A stretch of DNA of 64,000 bases, from assembly GCA_963757125.1 (NCBI GenBank), contig CAVWQP010000005.1, positions 248,001 through 312,000 of the forward strand. The letters run 5' to 3'. This document shows positions 7,987-16,400 of this stretch, one piece after another. Numbering within the stretch: the first letter of the stretch is position 1; each line of letters opens with the position of its first letter. This stretch comes from CAVVSD01 sp963757125 (GTDB lineage Bacteria > Actinomycetota > Thermoleophilia > Solirubrobacterales > Solirubrobacteraceae). The translations under genes were made by a program, and so were the position numbers. The notes beneath the pieces were generated by a model. That model searched no databases and was not told the DNA's origin. It saw only the letters and a program-made list of their open reading frames with translations.

Positions 7987-8958
7987 TCAGAACATCTTCG
8001 GGCTGAGGACGTCGAGCTCGCGACCGAGCCCGCGCTCGCGCGCGACCCGGGCCACAGCGGCTGCCGCGGCGAGATCCTGGACAGCGGTGCCGACGGACTT
8101 GAAGACCGTCAGGCCCTTGCGTTGAACCGGCTCGCCTGAGCCGACCAGGTCGGCGAGCGTGGTCACGCGCGCCGCGTCCCACGTCGCCTCCCTCTTCGCC
8201 GCCATGATGTCGCCGCACTCCTCGTCGGCGTGCTCGGTGTCGAGGACGATCGTGGTGGCGCGCCCGAAGGTGGCTGCGTCGACCTCGCGCAGGACGGGCG
8301 CCGTCGCGCCGATCGTGTTCAGATGCGCGTCGTCGCGCAGCCAGGCGCCCTCGAGCGCCACCGGGCCGCCCGCGCCGGTGTTCGTGGCGGCGATGACGCA
8401 CGGTGCGTCGGCCGCCTCGGCCGGCGAGTCGACCGCCACGACGGGCACGCCGAACGCCTCGGCGACCTCGCGAGCGAACCGCTCGCGCCGCTCGGCATTG
8501 CGGCTGAAGACCTTCACCCGTTGGACCTCGCGGACGGCGAGGACGGCTTCGAGGTTCGTCCGGGCCTCCAGCCCGGAGCCGATCACGCCGACCTCGCCGC
8601 AGCCGTCCTGCGACGTCATCCAGCGCGTGGCCACCCCCGTCGTGGCGCCGGTGCGCGCGGCCGTCAGGTACGCCGCGTCGATCAGGCAGTCGAGCTCACC
8701 CGTCGAAGGCGTGAACGTTGCGATGAGGTACCGCGCCTGCGGGAACTTGGCGTCGAACACCTTCACGCCCATCACGTCGAGCTCCTCGATGACCGCGGGC
8801 ATGAGGCGGAAGAACCCGTTCTCGACCCCGAAGTTGATCCGCGGCACGATCTGCACGCCACCGCGGGCCTCGATCGCGATGGCCTGCTCGATGACGTCGA
8901 TGAGGACACGCATGTCGCACGCCTCACGAACCTCCGCGTCGGAGAGGACCAGCGTCAT
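7987..8958 (-). CDS. Ornithine cyclodeaminase / mu-crystallin family protein
   Basis: A 323-residue protein of the OCD/mu-crystallin family, NAD(P)-dependent enzymes that include ornithine cyclodeaminase, alanine dehydrogenase and ketimine reductases. The Rossmann motif is GVIGSGLEA near 122-130, and the conserved TGATTGVATR and KSVGTAVQD segments are present. It is the last gene of a MetE-like/DapA-like/OCD operon, 6 bp after the DapA-like stop. In catabolic clusters OCD homologues often act on non-amino-acid keto acids, so an annotation as ornithine cyclodeaminase would be too specific. Confidence 0.82.
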   Translation of the reverse strand: MTLVLSDAEVREACDMRVLIDVIEQAIAIEARGGVQIVPRINFGVENGFFRLMPAVIEELDVMGVKVFDAKFPQARYLIATFTPSTGELDCLIDAAYLTAARTGATTGVATRWMTSQDGCGEVGVIGSGLEARTNLEAVLAVREVQRVKVFSRNAERRERFAREVAEAFGVPVVAVDSPAEAADAPCVIAATNTGAGGPVALEGAWLRDDAHLNTIGATAPVLREVDAATFGRATTIVLDTEHADEECGDIMAAKREATWDAARVTTLADLVGSGEPVQRKGLTVFKSVGTAVQDLAAAAAVARVARERGLGRELDVLSPKMF

Positions 8959-8964
8959 CGACGC

Positions 8965-9984
8965 CTACGCAGGGTTGCGCCCGGTCATGTACTCGCTGTC
9001 CGGGTCGTCCGTGACGGGCAGGCCGGACGCGTGCAGCGCGGCGCGGAACTGCTTCATGAAGCGGTCGGGGATGCGCGCGGCCGGGGCTCGCAGCGGGCCG
9101 CCGTTGTAGCCCGCGAGCCAGTCCTGGTACTTCCACATCGTGCGGTTCAGGACGGTGGTGCCGCCGATGTAGGACTGCATGGCGGCCATGGTCGCCAGGC
9201 GTGCCGGCTGCGTCTGCCAGTAGCGCTCCATCGCCTCCGGGTAGTGCCCGGTTCGCGCCAGCTCGAAGGTGCGTGGGTACCAGTCGCTCATCCACTGGGT
9301 GTTGCTGGTCCCGGAGAACTGCATGTCCATGACCCCCAACAGCGGGATCGCGTCCGCCTCGATGGGGCAGCTGATCACCACCTCGTCGCGGAAGTGGTAG
9401 TACATCTCGCACGTCCCGGCCACGAGCGGGTTCCCCTGCTCGGCCTTGATGGCGACGATGTTGGGGATCGTGTCGAGGACGTGGCGGACGAACGACACCG
9501 ACATGCCGGCCGGGTGGATGCGCTCGAAGCCCCACGCGGGCAGCCCGAAGAGCATCACCCCGAGGTCGGTCGCGTCGCAGATCGCGCGCGTCCAGTCGTA
9601 GACCTCCTGCTCGGTGGTCGGCCAGAACTGCGGCGGGTAGGACAACAGCACGAGGTCCGCCCCCTCGCGTTCCGCCAGGCGCAGCGCCTCGAGGTTGTCG
9701 TCCAGGGTCCCGAACGCGGTGTGCGCGAAGAGCCGCAGTCGCCCGCCGGCGGTCTCGCGGGCGATCGCCGTGAAGCGGCCGGCCTCCTCGGGCGTGATCG
9801 CCGTCTCCGTCATCACCAGCGTGTAGGTGAAGCCGTGCTCGATCGCGCGCTCGACGTCATGGCGGATCGCGGCCTCGTTGAGCCGTTTGAGATCAGAGGT
9901 GAACGTCGGGATCGTGACCGCCGAGCACCCCACCAAGTGCTCGCGCGCCCACGCACGCGCCTCCTCCTTCCGATACTCAGCCAT
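8965..9984 (-). CDS. DapA-family (dihydrodipicolinate synthase-like) aldolase, divergent active site
   Basis: A 339-residue (beta/alpha)8 class I aldolase/hydratase of the DHDPS/NAL superfamily. The Schiff-base lysine is Lys180 in IVAIKAEQGN. The proton-relay Tyr of DapA (YNVPGRTG) is replaced: the equivalent stretch reads MLFGLPAWG, with Phe near 146. This argues against lysine biosynthesis and for an aldolase or hydratase acting on aromatic side chains or ring-cleavage keto acids, such as the trans-o-hydroxybenzylidenepyruvate hydratase-aldolases. The ATG at 9984 overlaps the upstream MetE-like stop by 8 bp. The operon context supports catabolism. Confidence 0.82.
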   Translation of the reverse strand: MAEYRKEEARAWAREHLVGCSAVTIPTFTSDLKRLNEAAIRHDVERAIEHGFTYTLVMTETAITPEEAGRFTAIARETAGGRLRLFAHTAFGTLDDNLEALRLAEREGADLVLLSYPPQFWPTTEQEVYDWTRAICDATDLGVMLFGLPAWGFERIHPAGMSVSFVRHVLDTIPNIVAIKAEQGNPLVAGTCEMYYHFRDEVVISCPIEADAIPLLGVMDMQFSGTSNTQWMSDWYPRTFELARTGHYPEAMERYWQTQPARLATMAAMQSYIGGTTVLNRTMWKYQDWLAGYNGGPLRAPAARIPDRFMKQFRAALHASGLPVTDDPDSEYMTGRNPA

Positions 9985-11065
9985 GCTGGGCCCCGTGCAC
10001 GGCGGCGGCGGGGCGGCTCTCGCGCAGCGACTGCACGACCTCTCGGTGCTCACGCATGGTCTCCATGCCGTCCTGCCCCGGCTGGCGGCCGAAACCGCAG
10101 TACATGGCGATGCCGAAGTCGTCCAGGTACTTCGCCGCGGTGGCATGCCGGCGCCGCAGTCCCTCCGCGCCGTCGATGGGCAGGATGATCCCCAGGTAGA
10201 CGCGTGTGTCGGGCACGTTGAGACCGAGCAGCGGCTCGTAGAAGCGCTCGTCCTCGCTGCGCAGGTTCCGCGGGCCGGCGAGGTGCAGGAAGTCGACCTG
10301 GCGCCCGGAGTGCCCGACGGCGTAGTTCGCCATCTTGACCATCAGCCCCATGTCGCGGGCCTCGTACATCGGCCAGCCCCCGAAGGTGCCGTAGCAGAGG
10401 TGGTAGCCGACGAGCGCCTCCTCGGGGATGAGTCGCGTCAGCCGCGTCACGGGGCCGGCGAAGCGATCCCACGCGTCGCCGTCCATCCAGGAGATGACGC
10501 CTTCGAGGTCCTGCACCTCCCAGCAGACGTCCCACTGCAGCGCCAGGTCGTCCGGCGGGATCGCCGTCGTCAGCCGCTGGATCTCGCGCGTGAACAGCTC
10601 CTCGTAGGCGGCCGCGACGATCGGATGGTCGTGCACGAAGTTCTTCTGGAACGTCGGGGTGCCGCTGAGGACGAATGGGAGCGAGACCTGGAAGCGCACG
10701 TGTGCCGGGATCACGCCCTCGTCGCGCAGCCCCTTGAACACGCCATAGGACTCGATCGCGTCATCGATCCGCGGCCACCGGTCGAAGTGCAGCTCCTCCA
10801 CGCCGTCGCGAACGGCCAGGACCGCGATCTCGCCGACATGCCGAGGGGGCTGGGCAGACGGGACGACCGTCTCGATGTCCGGATGCGGCGCGAGCAGGTG
10901 GAACCCCTCGTAGGCGGCCCAGAGCACCCGTGGCCCTGTCTCACCGTCCGGCAGCGCGAAGACCAGGTCCCCGAAGAGCTCGCCGCCCGCGCGCAGCGCC
11001 TCCTCCGTCGTCGACGCCGGAAGGCTCCCCACGAGCAACAGGTCACTACTCGCCCGACTGGCCAT
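9977..11065 (-). CDS. MetE-like protein 3, with an altered zinc site
   Basis: A 362-residue barrel protein distantly related to the MetE C-terminal domain. His222 and Cys224 (GYHLCYG) and Cys323 (AMYCGFG) match zinc ligands, but the position that carries Glu in MetE reads DFLHLAG, with His261 in place. It may bind metal differently or use another thiol or carboxylate acceptor. The ATG start has a GGAGGAGG site. It is the first gene of a three-gene operon with the DapA-like and OCD-like genes, and the best operator copy (site D) lies 27-46 bp upstream. Methionine synthesis is unlikely; the true reaction is unknown. Confidence 0.78.
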   Translation of the reverse strand: MASRASSDLLLVGSLPASTTEEALRAGGELFGDLVFALPDGETGPRVLWAAYEGFHLLAPHPDIETVVPSAQPPRHVGEIAVLAVRDGVEELHFDRWPRIDDAIESYGVFKGLRDEGVIPAHVRFQVSLPFVLSGTPTFQKNFVHDHPIVAAAYEELFTREIQRLTTAIPPDDLALQWDVCWEVQDLEGVISWMDGDAWDRFAGPVTRLTRLIPEEALVGYHLCYGTFGGWPMYEARDMGLMVKMANYAVGHSGRQVDFLHLAGPRNLRSEDERFYEPLLGLNVPDTRVYLGIILPIDGAEGLRRRHATAAKYLDDFGIAMYCGFGRQPGQDGMETMREHREVVQSLRESRPAAAVHGAQHG

Positions 11066-11091
11066 AACCGCCTCCTCCGCTGCCTGGACCG

Positions 11092-11111
11092 GATACGGAA
11101 CGCACCGTATC
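11092..11111. promoter_or_regulatory. Operator site D, perfect palindrome
   Basis: GATACGG-AACGCA-CCGTATC is a perfect inverted repeat with 7-bp arms and a 6-bp spacer, the best copy of the shared motif. It lies 27-46 bp before the MetE-like gene 3 start on the minus strand. A TetR-type dimeric repressor would be the expected ligand; none is encoded in the window. Confidence 0.7.
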
Positions 11112-11193
11112 AGTTCTGGGAGACGTCGCCCATCAGGTCCCCGCTACCACCCAGGCGCAGTCGGGTGGACGCGATGCGTAGCGTCTGATAAAC

Positions 11194-11215
11194 GTAAACG
11201 CGACGTAGCGTCGCG
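11194..11215 (+). promoter_or_regulatory. Operator site E of the shared aromatic regulon
   Basis: The core AAACGCGACGTAGCGT differs from site B's plus-strand core by one base (AAACGGGACGTAGCGT). The right half is weak (CGTCGC). It lies 34-55 bp upstream of the P450 start. A further half-site-like ATGCGTAGCGTC sits just before it, so there may be two overlapping sites. Confidence 0.5.
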
Positions 11216-11248
11216 CATCACGCGCACGCGTTCAGCGAGGGAGGGCAC

Positions 11249-12481
11249 GTGAGCACACACACGGCCGACACGCTTGAAGATCTCAGCGCGGAGGCACTCG
11301 CGTTCATCAACGACCCGGCCCTGCGGATGGAGGGAGCGCCGTTCTTGCATCGCGTGCGCGCGGTCGCACCGGTGCTGCGCACCGACATCGGGGTCTGGCT
11401 CGTGACGCGGCACGCCGACGCCCTCGCGATCCTGAAGGACGGGGAGCGGTGGAGCCGCCGGGCATTTACCGAGCAGCACGCCGGGACCATCGACCCGCAG
11501 GTGTTGGAGTACCACCTGAGCGGCCGGCCCACGATGAGCGATGGGGCGGCGCATCGCAGGCTGCGCAACCTGGCCGCGCCCGCGTTCACGCCGGCCGCGG
11601 TCAAGCGGTGGCGGACGACGATGGAGGAGATCGCGACCAACCTGCTCGACGAGCTCGAGCCGAAGGGCGCGATGGATGCCACTCGCGAGCTCGGCTACCC
11701 GTTCAGCCAGCAGCTGGCCTCGTTCATGCTCGGCGTGCCCTACGCCGACCACGTTCTCTGGGAGTCATGGCAGGAGCGCATGCTGCCCCTGCTGGTGGGC
11801 ATCGAGAGCGAGGAGGGCGTGCGACAGGCGACCGAGGCGACGTACGAGTTCGCCGAGTACGTGGCCGCGCTGGCGACCAGGCTCCGCGAACACCCCACCG
11901 ACGGCCTGTTCAGCCTGATGGTCAATGCCGAGGAGGATGGCTCGCGCCTCTCGGAGGTGGAGCTCGTCGGCTTCGCCCACGAGATCCTCGGGGCGTCCTT
12001 CGATTCGACGGCGAATACGGTCGAGACGGTGATGTGGATGCTTCTGCGGCATCCGGAGCAGCTGGCGAAGCTGCGAGAGGACCCGAGCCTGTGGCCGGCC
12101 GCGATCGAGGAGGTCCTGCGCTACGTCTCGATCGGCACCATGCTGCTGCCTCGCATGGCGGCCGAGGACGTCGAGCTCGGCGGCGTGACGATTCCCAAGG
12201 GCGAGGTCGCGACCGTGTACGTCGACGGTCCCAACCGGGATCCGGAGGTGTTCGAGGATCCTGATCGCTTCGACATCTGCCGCGAGAGCAAGCAGCACCT
12301 CTCGTTCGGGTTCGGAACGCATTTCTGCCTCGGCGCCGGACTCGCACGGATGGGGCTGGGGATCCTGCTGCCGATGGTCTTCGACCGTCTGCCGAACATA
12401 CGACTCGTCGACGAGAAGCCGCCGTGGAACCTCAGCCAGACCCACTTCCGCTTCCTGGAACGACTCGACGTCGTCTGGTGA
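11249..12481 (+). CDS. Cytochrome P450
   Basis: A 410-residue soluble bacterial P450. The heme-binding loop FGFGTHFCLG places the axial thiolate at Cys360, the ExxR motif is Glu288-Arg291 (EEVLR), and the I-helix oxygen-activation stretch is GASFDSTA at 248-255, with Asp-Ser where most family members have Asp/Glu-Thr. No ferredoxin partner is adjacent; a ferredoxin reductase-like gene occurs 20 kb away on the island. The GTG start follows GGGAGGG closely. With operator E upstream it belongs to the aromatic regulon; O-demethylation (as in the guaiacol and 4-methoxybenzoate P450s) or ring hydroxylation are plausible. The CYP family cannot be assigned by eye. Confidence 0.9.
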   Translation: MSTHTADTLEDLSAEALAFINDPALRMEGAPFLHRVRAVAPVLRTDIGVWLVTRHADALAILKDGERWSRRAFTEQHAGTIDPQVLEYHLSGRPTMSDGAAHRRLRNLAAPAFTPAAVKRWRTTMEEIATNLLDELEPKGAMDATRELGYPFSQQLASFMLGVPYADHVLWESWQERMLPLLVGIESEEGVRQATEATYEFAEYVAALATRLREHPTDGLFSLMVNAEEDGSRLSEVELVGFAHEILGASFDSTANTVETVMWMLLRHPEQLAKLREDPSLWPAAIEEVLRYVSIGTMLLPRMAAEDVELGGVTIPKGEVATVYVDGPNRDPEVFEDPDRFDICRESKQHLSFGFGTHFCLGAGLARMGLGILLPMVFDRLPNIRLVDEKPPWNLSQTHFRFLERLDVVW

Positions 12482-12551
12482 GGCGTTGCAACAAGCGGCA
12501 GTGACGTCAGGCATGTCGGGTGAGCACAGAGTGTCGGCAAGGGAGAAGAGC

Positions 12552-12935
12552 GTGGACATCGAAGAAGTCGAACGGAACAAGAAGCTCGTTGAACGGTTCT
12601 TTCGGGAGGTCCCGTACGGGCCTGGCGACAACCTGGATGTCATCGACGAGCTCGTCGCCGAGGACTACGTCCAGCACAACCCGCTCGCGGGCCAGGGACG
12701 GGAGGGCGTGAAGCGGTTCTTCACCGAGGTCATCCCCCTCCCTCTGACCGGCGATCTCGCCGCCGACGGCACGCTGGAGGTGAACATCGTCGGCGACGGC
12801 GACCTCGTCGTTCGGCAGGAGATCCGGAAGAACGGGATGCTCATCGACATCTTCCGAGTCAAGAACGACCGTTTGCAAGAGCACTGGGACGCCTGGCGGC
12901 CGGCTGAGGGGTACGAACGCCCGCCTTCTTTCTGA
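12552..12935 (+). CDS. SnoaL-like / nuclear transport factor 2-fold protein
   Basis: A 127-residue protein of the SnoaL-like NTF2 superfamily. The segments AEDYVQHNP, DLVVRQEIRKNG and the C-terminal DIFRVKNDRLQEHWD are typical; the family holds polyketide cyclases, isomerases and small hydrolases with a cone-shaped pocket. It resembles the two SnoaL-like proteins at 42.9-43.7 kb in the second catabolic module. The GTG at 12552 was chosen for its GGGAGAAGAG site; an ATG at 12513 and a TTG at 12486 are alternatives. It follows the P450 gene by 70 bp and is probably co-transcribed. The substrate is unknown. Confidence 0.75.
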   Translation: MDIEEVERNKKLVERFFREVPYGPGDNLDVIDELVAEDYVQHNPLAGQGREGVKRFFTEVIPLPLTGDLAADGTLEVNIVGDGDLVVRQEIRKNGMLIDIFRVKNDRLQEHWDAWRPAEGYERPPSF

Positions 12936-13170
12936 TAGGTGTCTGCACGCGATCCGGACTCTGGGAAGCGCGCTGGCTGTGAGTACCGCGCGTCCAGAGC
13001 AGGCGGCGTCGCGCCGAACCGTCGAGGCCACGCCTCTGCCACCGCGCTCGAACGCGCTTTACAGCGTCCGCATCGGGACATAAGGAGGCGCTCGAGCGCG
13101 CTTCGCGCGTGCGACCGTCGTGACCCGGCGTGCACCGCCCATTTGACCACGATCGGCCTGGGAGGCGAGG

Positions 13171-14169
13171 GTGCTACCGCAGTGGAATCGAGATCCAGAC
13201 TTCCTCGTCACGCGGGCGAGTCATGCCGTCCTGTCCGTGCGCGACCTAGATGCCAGCGTCGCCTTCTACCGCGACGTCGCCGGCTTGGTGGTGACGGACC
13301 AGTCCACTGACATCGCCTGGCTGCGAGGACTGGAGGAGGTCGCGCACCACAGCCTCGTGCTTCGCGCGACGACCGGCGACGCCGTGTGCGAGCAGGTCGG
13401 CTTCCGGGTGCGCGAACCAGCTGACATCGCGCGCGCGCATGCGTCGTTGGAGGGGCGTGGGCTGACCGTGGAACGCGTGGACGTTCCGTACCAGGGCGCG
13501 ACGCTGCGCTACGTCGACCCGGTCGGGCAGCACGTCGAGCTCACGGCGTCCATGGATGTGGTCGACCGTCGCTATCAGGCGTTCTCTGAGCACAGATCCG
13601 CACGTCCGCAGCGCATCGACCACTTCCAGCTGGTGACGCACGACGTGCAGACGGCGGCGGACTTCTACGGCGAGCTGGGTTTCCGGCTCACCGAGTACAC
13701 GGCGAAGGACGGCACGGACGAGCTGTGGGGCGTGTGGACGGAGGTGAAGGGCAACACCCACGATCTCGTCGTCACCAACGGTCGCGGGCCCCGGATGCAT
13801 CACTTCGCCTACTGCGTCCCGGACGTCTCGGCGCTCATGCATGCCGCGGACGTCGCCGGGAGCCTGGGGGAGGGCGACCAGATCGATCGCGGGCCGGGCC
13901 GGCACGGCATCAGCAACGCCGTGTTCCTGTACCTCCGAGATCCGGACGGGCATCGGATCGAGCTGTTCACCAGCCACTACCAGTTCATCGATCTCGAGGA
14001 GCCCCCGCTGCGCTGGGACCTGTCGGACGTGCGTCGCTCGCAGCTGTGGGGCCTCCCGGCAAGTCGACGGTGGTTCTTCGAGGCCAGCGAGTATCCGGGC
14101 GAGCCCGTCCGCGAGCCCTTGCTGACCGCCGAGCCGGTGGTCTTGGAGAGCTACCTCGCGGTCCACTGA
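13171..14169 (+). CDS. Extradiol ring-cleavage dioxygenase, HpaD/BphC-like VOC protein
   Basis: A 332-residue two-module extradiol dioxygenase. The second module has the iron ligands His151 (IDHFQLV), His211 (RMHHFAYC) and Glu264 (HRIELFTSHY); the Pro- and Asp-rich C-terminal tail with SHYQFID resembles 3,4-dihydroxyphenylacetate and protocatechuate-type enzymes. It would cleave a catechol next to its hydroxyls using Fe(II) and O2. The GTG start has GGGAGGCGAG directly upstream. A 235-bp gap separates it from the SnoaL-like gene and holds no operator copy that I can see, so it may have its own promoter. It is the last intact gene before the integrase remnant. Confidence 0.88.
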   Translation: MLPQWNRDPDFLVTRASHAVLSVRDLDASVAFYRDVAGLVVTDQSTDIAWLRGLEEVAHHSLVLRATTGDAVCEQVGFRVREPADIARAHASLEGRGLTVERVDVPYQGATLRYVDPVGQHVELTASMDVVDRRYQAFSEHRSARPQRIDHFQLVTHDVQTAADFYGELGFRLTEYTAKDGTDELWGVWTEVKGNTHDLVVTNGRGPRMHHFAYCVPDVSALMHAADVAGSLGEGDQIDRGPGRHGISNAVFLYLRDPDGHRIELFTSHYQFIDLEEPPLRWDLSDVRRSQLWGLPASRRWFFEASEYPGEPVREPLLTAEPVVLESYLAVH

Positions 14170-14292
14170 GCGCACCCTGGCCCGGCGCCCCAGACGCCCC
14201 GGGTGAGTCAGTGTCACGCATATCGCGTCGGCGTCGCGGGACCAGGACCACCTCGAGTGCCAGCGCCTCGGACGAGAGGCAGGCCCTGAAGG

Positions 14293-15334
14293 TCACTGCG
14301 AACCGCACCTCCTGCGGCGGGCGGAGCTGGCGCGATGGGTCCGTGCCTGCCTGGCGGTGCCAGGCGTACCCCTCTTGCCGGCCCGACGAACGGCGGCCTT
14401 GCAGCGCTTCAGCAGCTTGGACCGGTCGATCGGCTTGCCCAGATGCGGATGCGCGAAGACGAGGTGGTCCTCGCCTGGGTACGCGGTTGCTGCGCGTCGA
14501 GCGCCGCGGCGAGGGCGTCGGCCAGCGGCACGGAGCGCGACGCCCGGCGTGACTTGGGCGTGCCGAACTCGCCGCGCACGAGGCTGCGACGCACGCGAAC
14601 GCGGGCCGCCGGCCAGTCGACGTCGCGCCAGCGCAGCGCGAGCAGCTCACCCTGACGCAGCCCGGTCATCGCGGCCGTCCGATACAGCAGCCGCTCGGTG
14701 GCGCCGAGATCGCGTCGGGCACGGCGCGACAGAGCGCCTCGACCTCCTCGGGACCCAGGTAGCGGATGTCGCCGTCGTCGTGCCTGCCCGCACGCGGCAG
14801 CTCGACGTGCTTGCACAGGTTGCTCGCGATCCAGCCGCGCTTCTCCGCGAACCCGAGGACGCCGTAGAGCAGCCCGAGGTCGTTGCGGATGCTCTTCGGC
14901 GCGCGGCCGGCGCGCAGCTTCACGGTGAGGTAGCGCTCGATCTGCCCCGCAATGATCGTCGCGATCGGGACGTCGCCGAAGAATGGCACCGGGTGCACGC
15001 GCAGCGTCGAGCGGTAGTCCATGAGCGTCGAGCGCTTGCGACCGAGCAGCTCGAGGCGATCGACGTGCCGGCGCCCGGCCTCCTCCAAGGAGAGCTCTCC
15101 AGGCAGGCTCGACGGCGACTTCGTCCATGACCCGGCGCAGCTCGCGCTCGGCCCGCGCGCGCGTGAGACCGTCGCGGGTGCCGGATGTGCGTTTGACGCC
15201 GAGCTTTCGCTTGACCTGGCGGCCGTCTTGCCGCCACTTGCCGTCCAGTGTCCGCGACCGTTGGCGTCGCTCCAGAGGAGCAGCGAACCGGTGACGTGGG
15301 AGAGGCGAGAGGGCGACGCGCTAGCCATCGGCAC
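14293..15334 (-). pseudogene. Tyrosine integrase remnant 1 (several frameshifts, catalytic end lost)
   Basis: Read on the minus strand from GTG 15334 (or ATG 15328). The N-terminal SAM-like core-binding region (RRHVDRLELLGRKRSTLMDY, then QIERYLTVKLRAGRAPKSIRNDL) and the start of the catalytic domain with box I Arg (MTGLRQGELLALRW) are recognisable. Reading needs frame changes near 15.24, 15.11, 14.69 and 14.46 kb, and after LGKPIDRS the sequence loses homology before the HxxR and Tyr region. The gene is dead. It lies directly after the tRNA-His-like repeat at 15.4 kb, the normal position of an island integrase. Its N-terminus is nearly the same as the remnant at 48.85-49.16 kb. Confidence 0.85.
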
Positions 15335-15398
15335 GCCTCAACAGCGGGGCCGCGAGCTCCAGCCCCGCGGACCAAACTGGTACCAGAGACGGAAGGGC

Positions 15399-15473
15399 CC
15401 GTCCATCGAAATCTCCCGGAACTACAAGGGGGGAGCGAGGGGACTCGAACCCCCGACCGCCTGGACCACAACC
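15399..15473 (-). repeat. att-type direct repeat: 3' part of tRNA-His (left copy)
   Basis: 75 bp that match 49242-49316 at all but two positions. The repeat covers the anticodon loop through the 3' end of tRNA-His and about 30 bp beyond, then the sequence diverges where the 5' half of the tRNA should be. This is the usual footprint of a tyrosine integrase using a tRNA anticodon-loop crossover. The remnant cannot form a tRNA. Confidence 0.85.
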
Positions 15474-15649
15474 GCTCCGTGTAGCTCCAGAAGGGGCAGA
15501 TCGCCCGTGCCCACGTGCTTTCCCTTCTTGTGGTGTGTTGGCGCTTCCCGACAGATTGGTACCACGTTGGTACATGTCGTCATGCGGCGCGTGGTCATCA
15601 GGGTCGAGCGCCTCGCACGCCAGGAGCTCGAGGTCCAGCGGCTGCGCCG

Positions 15650-16170
15650 CCAGCACACCAGCGACAGTATCCGCGTGCCCGCGTCCATCGGCACGCTGCC
15701 CCCGGCGCGAAGCAGCGTGTCCGGCGAGCGATGACCGATCAGGACGGCGACCTCTGGCACGAGCGTGAAGTGTCGCGCGCCGATCGCCGTGCCCGCCGGC
15801 CTCGGCGCCCTGCGCGACGATGACGTCTGCGCCGGCCTCAAGCGCCTGCGCAGCGTCGCGGGCGCCTCTGGAATTGACAGAACAGCGGCACTCCCGCGTC
15901 CGTACCGCGGGTGCGAGCGGGCGCGGCTCGCTGGAGGGGACAGTGCACCGCCAGAGGTTGAAGGCGCAGGGCGGCATCGAGCGTGCCCGGCGCTTCCTGC
16001 AGCCTCGAGGTGAACAAACCGCAGCCGATCTCGGCGTCACCCGACCTCCTCGGAACTGCTCCTCGATCCAGCCGACGTCCCCGTAGCCGCCCCCGGCGAG
16101 CCCAAGCCCCCGGCTGCCGACACCGCGGCGGCATCGGTCGTCGATGTGCCAGACGACTCGCGGCACGGAC
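15650..16170 (-). pseudogene. Nitronate monooxygenase (2-nitropropane dioxygenase family) remnant
   Basis: Three minus-strand frames together give a degraded flavin-dependent nitronate monooxygenase. The pieces, from upstream to downstream, are GLGLAGGGYGDVGWIEEQF, the stretch FTSRLQEAPGTLDAAL, then ALEAGADVIVAQGAEAGGHG, which is the FMN/catalytic-loop signature, and TLVPEVAVLIG. At least two frameshifts separate them, and neither a start nor an intact C-terminus remains. It lies just inside the island next to the left att repeat. Boundaries are approximate. Confidence 0.7.
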
Positions 16171-16400
16171 CGGCCCATCGTGCCCCGTCCTGCTGACGCG
16201 GGCCTTGATCCCACCGGGGGATCGCGCACCGGCCAGGCCTGAGGCAAGCCGCACGACGTACGAATGCAGCCAAGACTCCATTGCCGACGGATGACTTCGC
16301 GTGCCATCGTCACGCTTATGTGCGCGCGAACGTGCTCTGCCGATCGTTGGGCTTCACGTCGTGCGTGCGACGAGATCGCACACGGCCGGATGCCACTGCA

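Noticed and set aside
15399..15473. A second tRNA-His gene
   Set aside because: Only the 3' half is present; the 5' acceptor, D-arm and half of the anticodon stem are missing.
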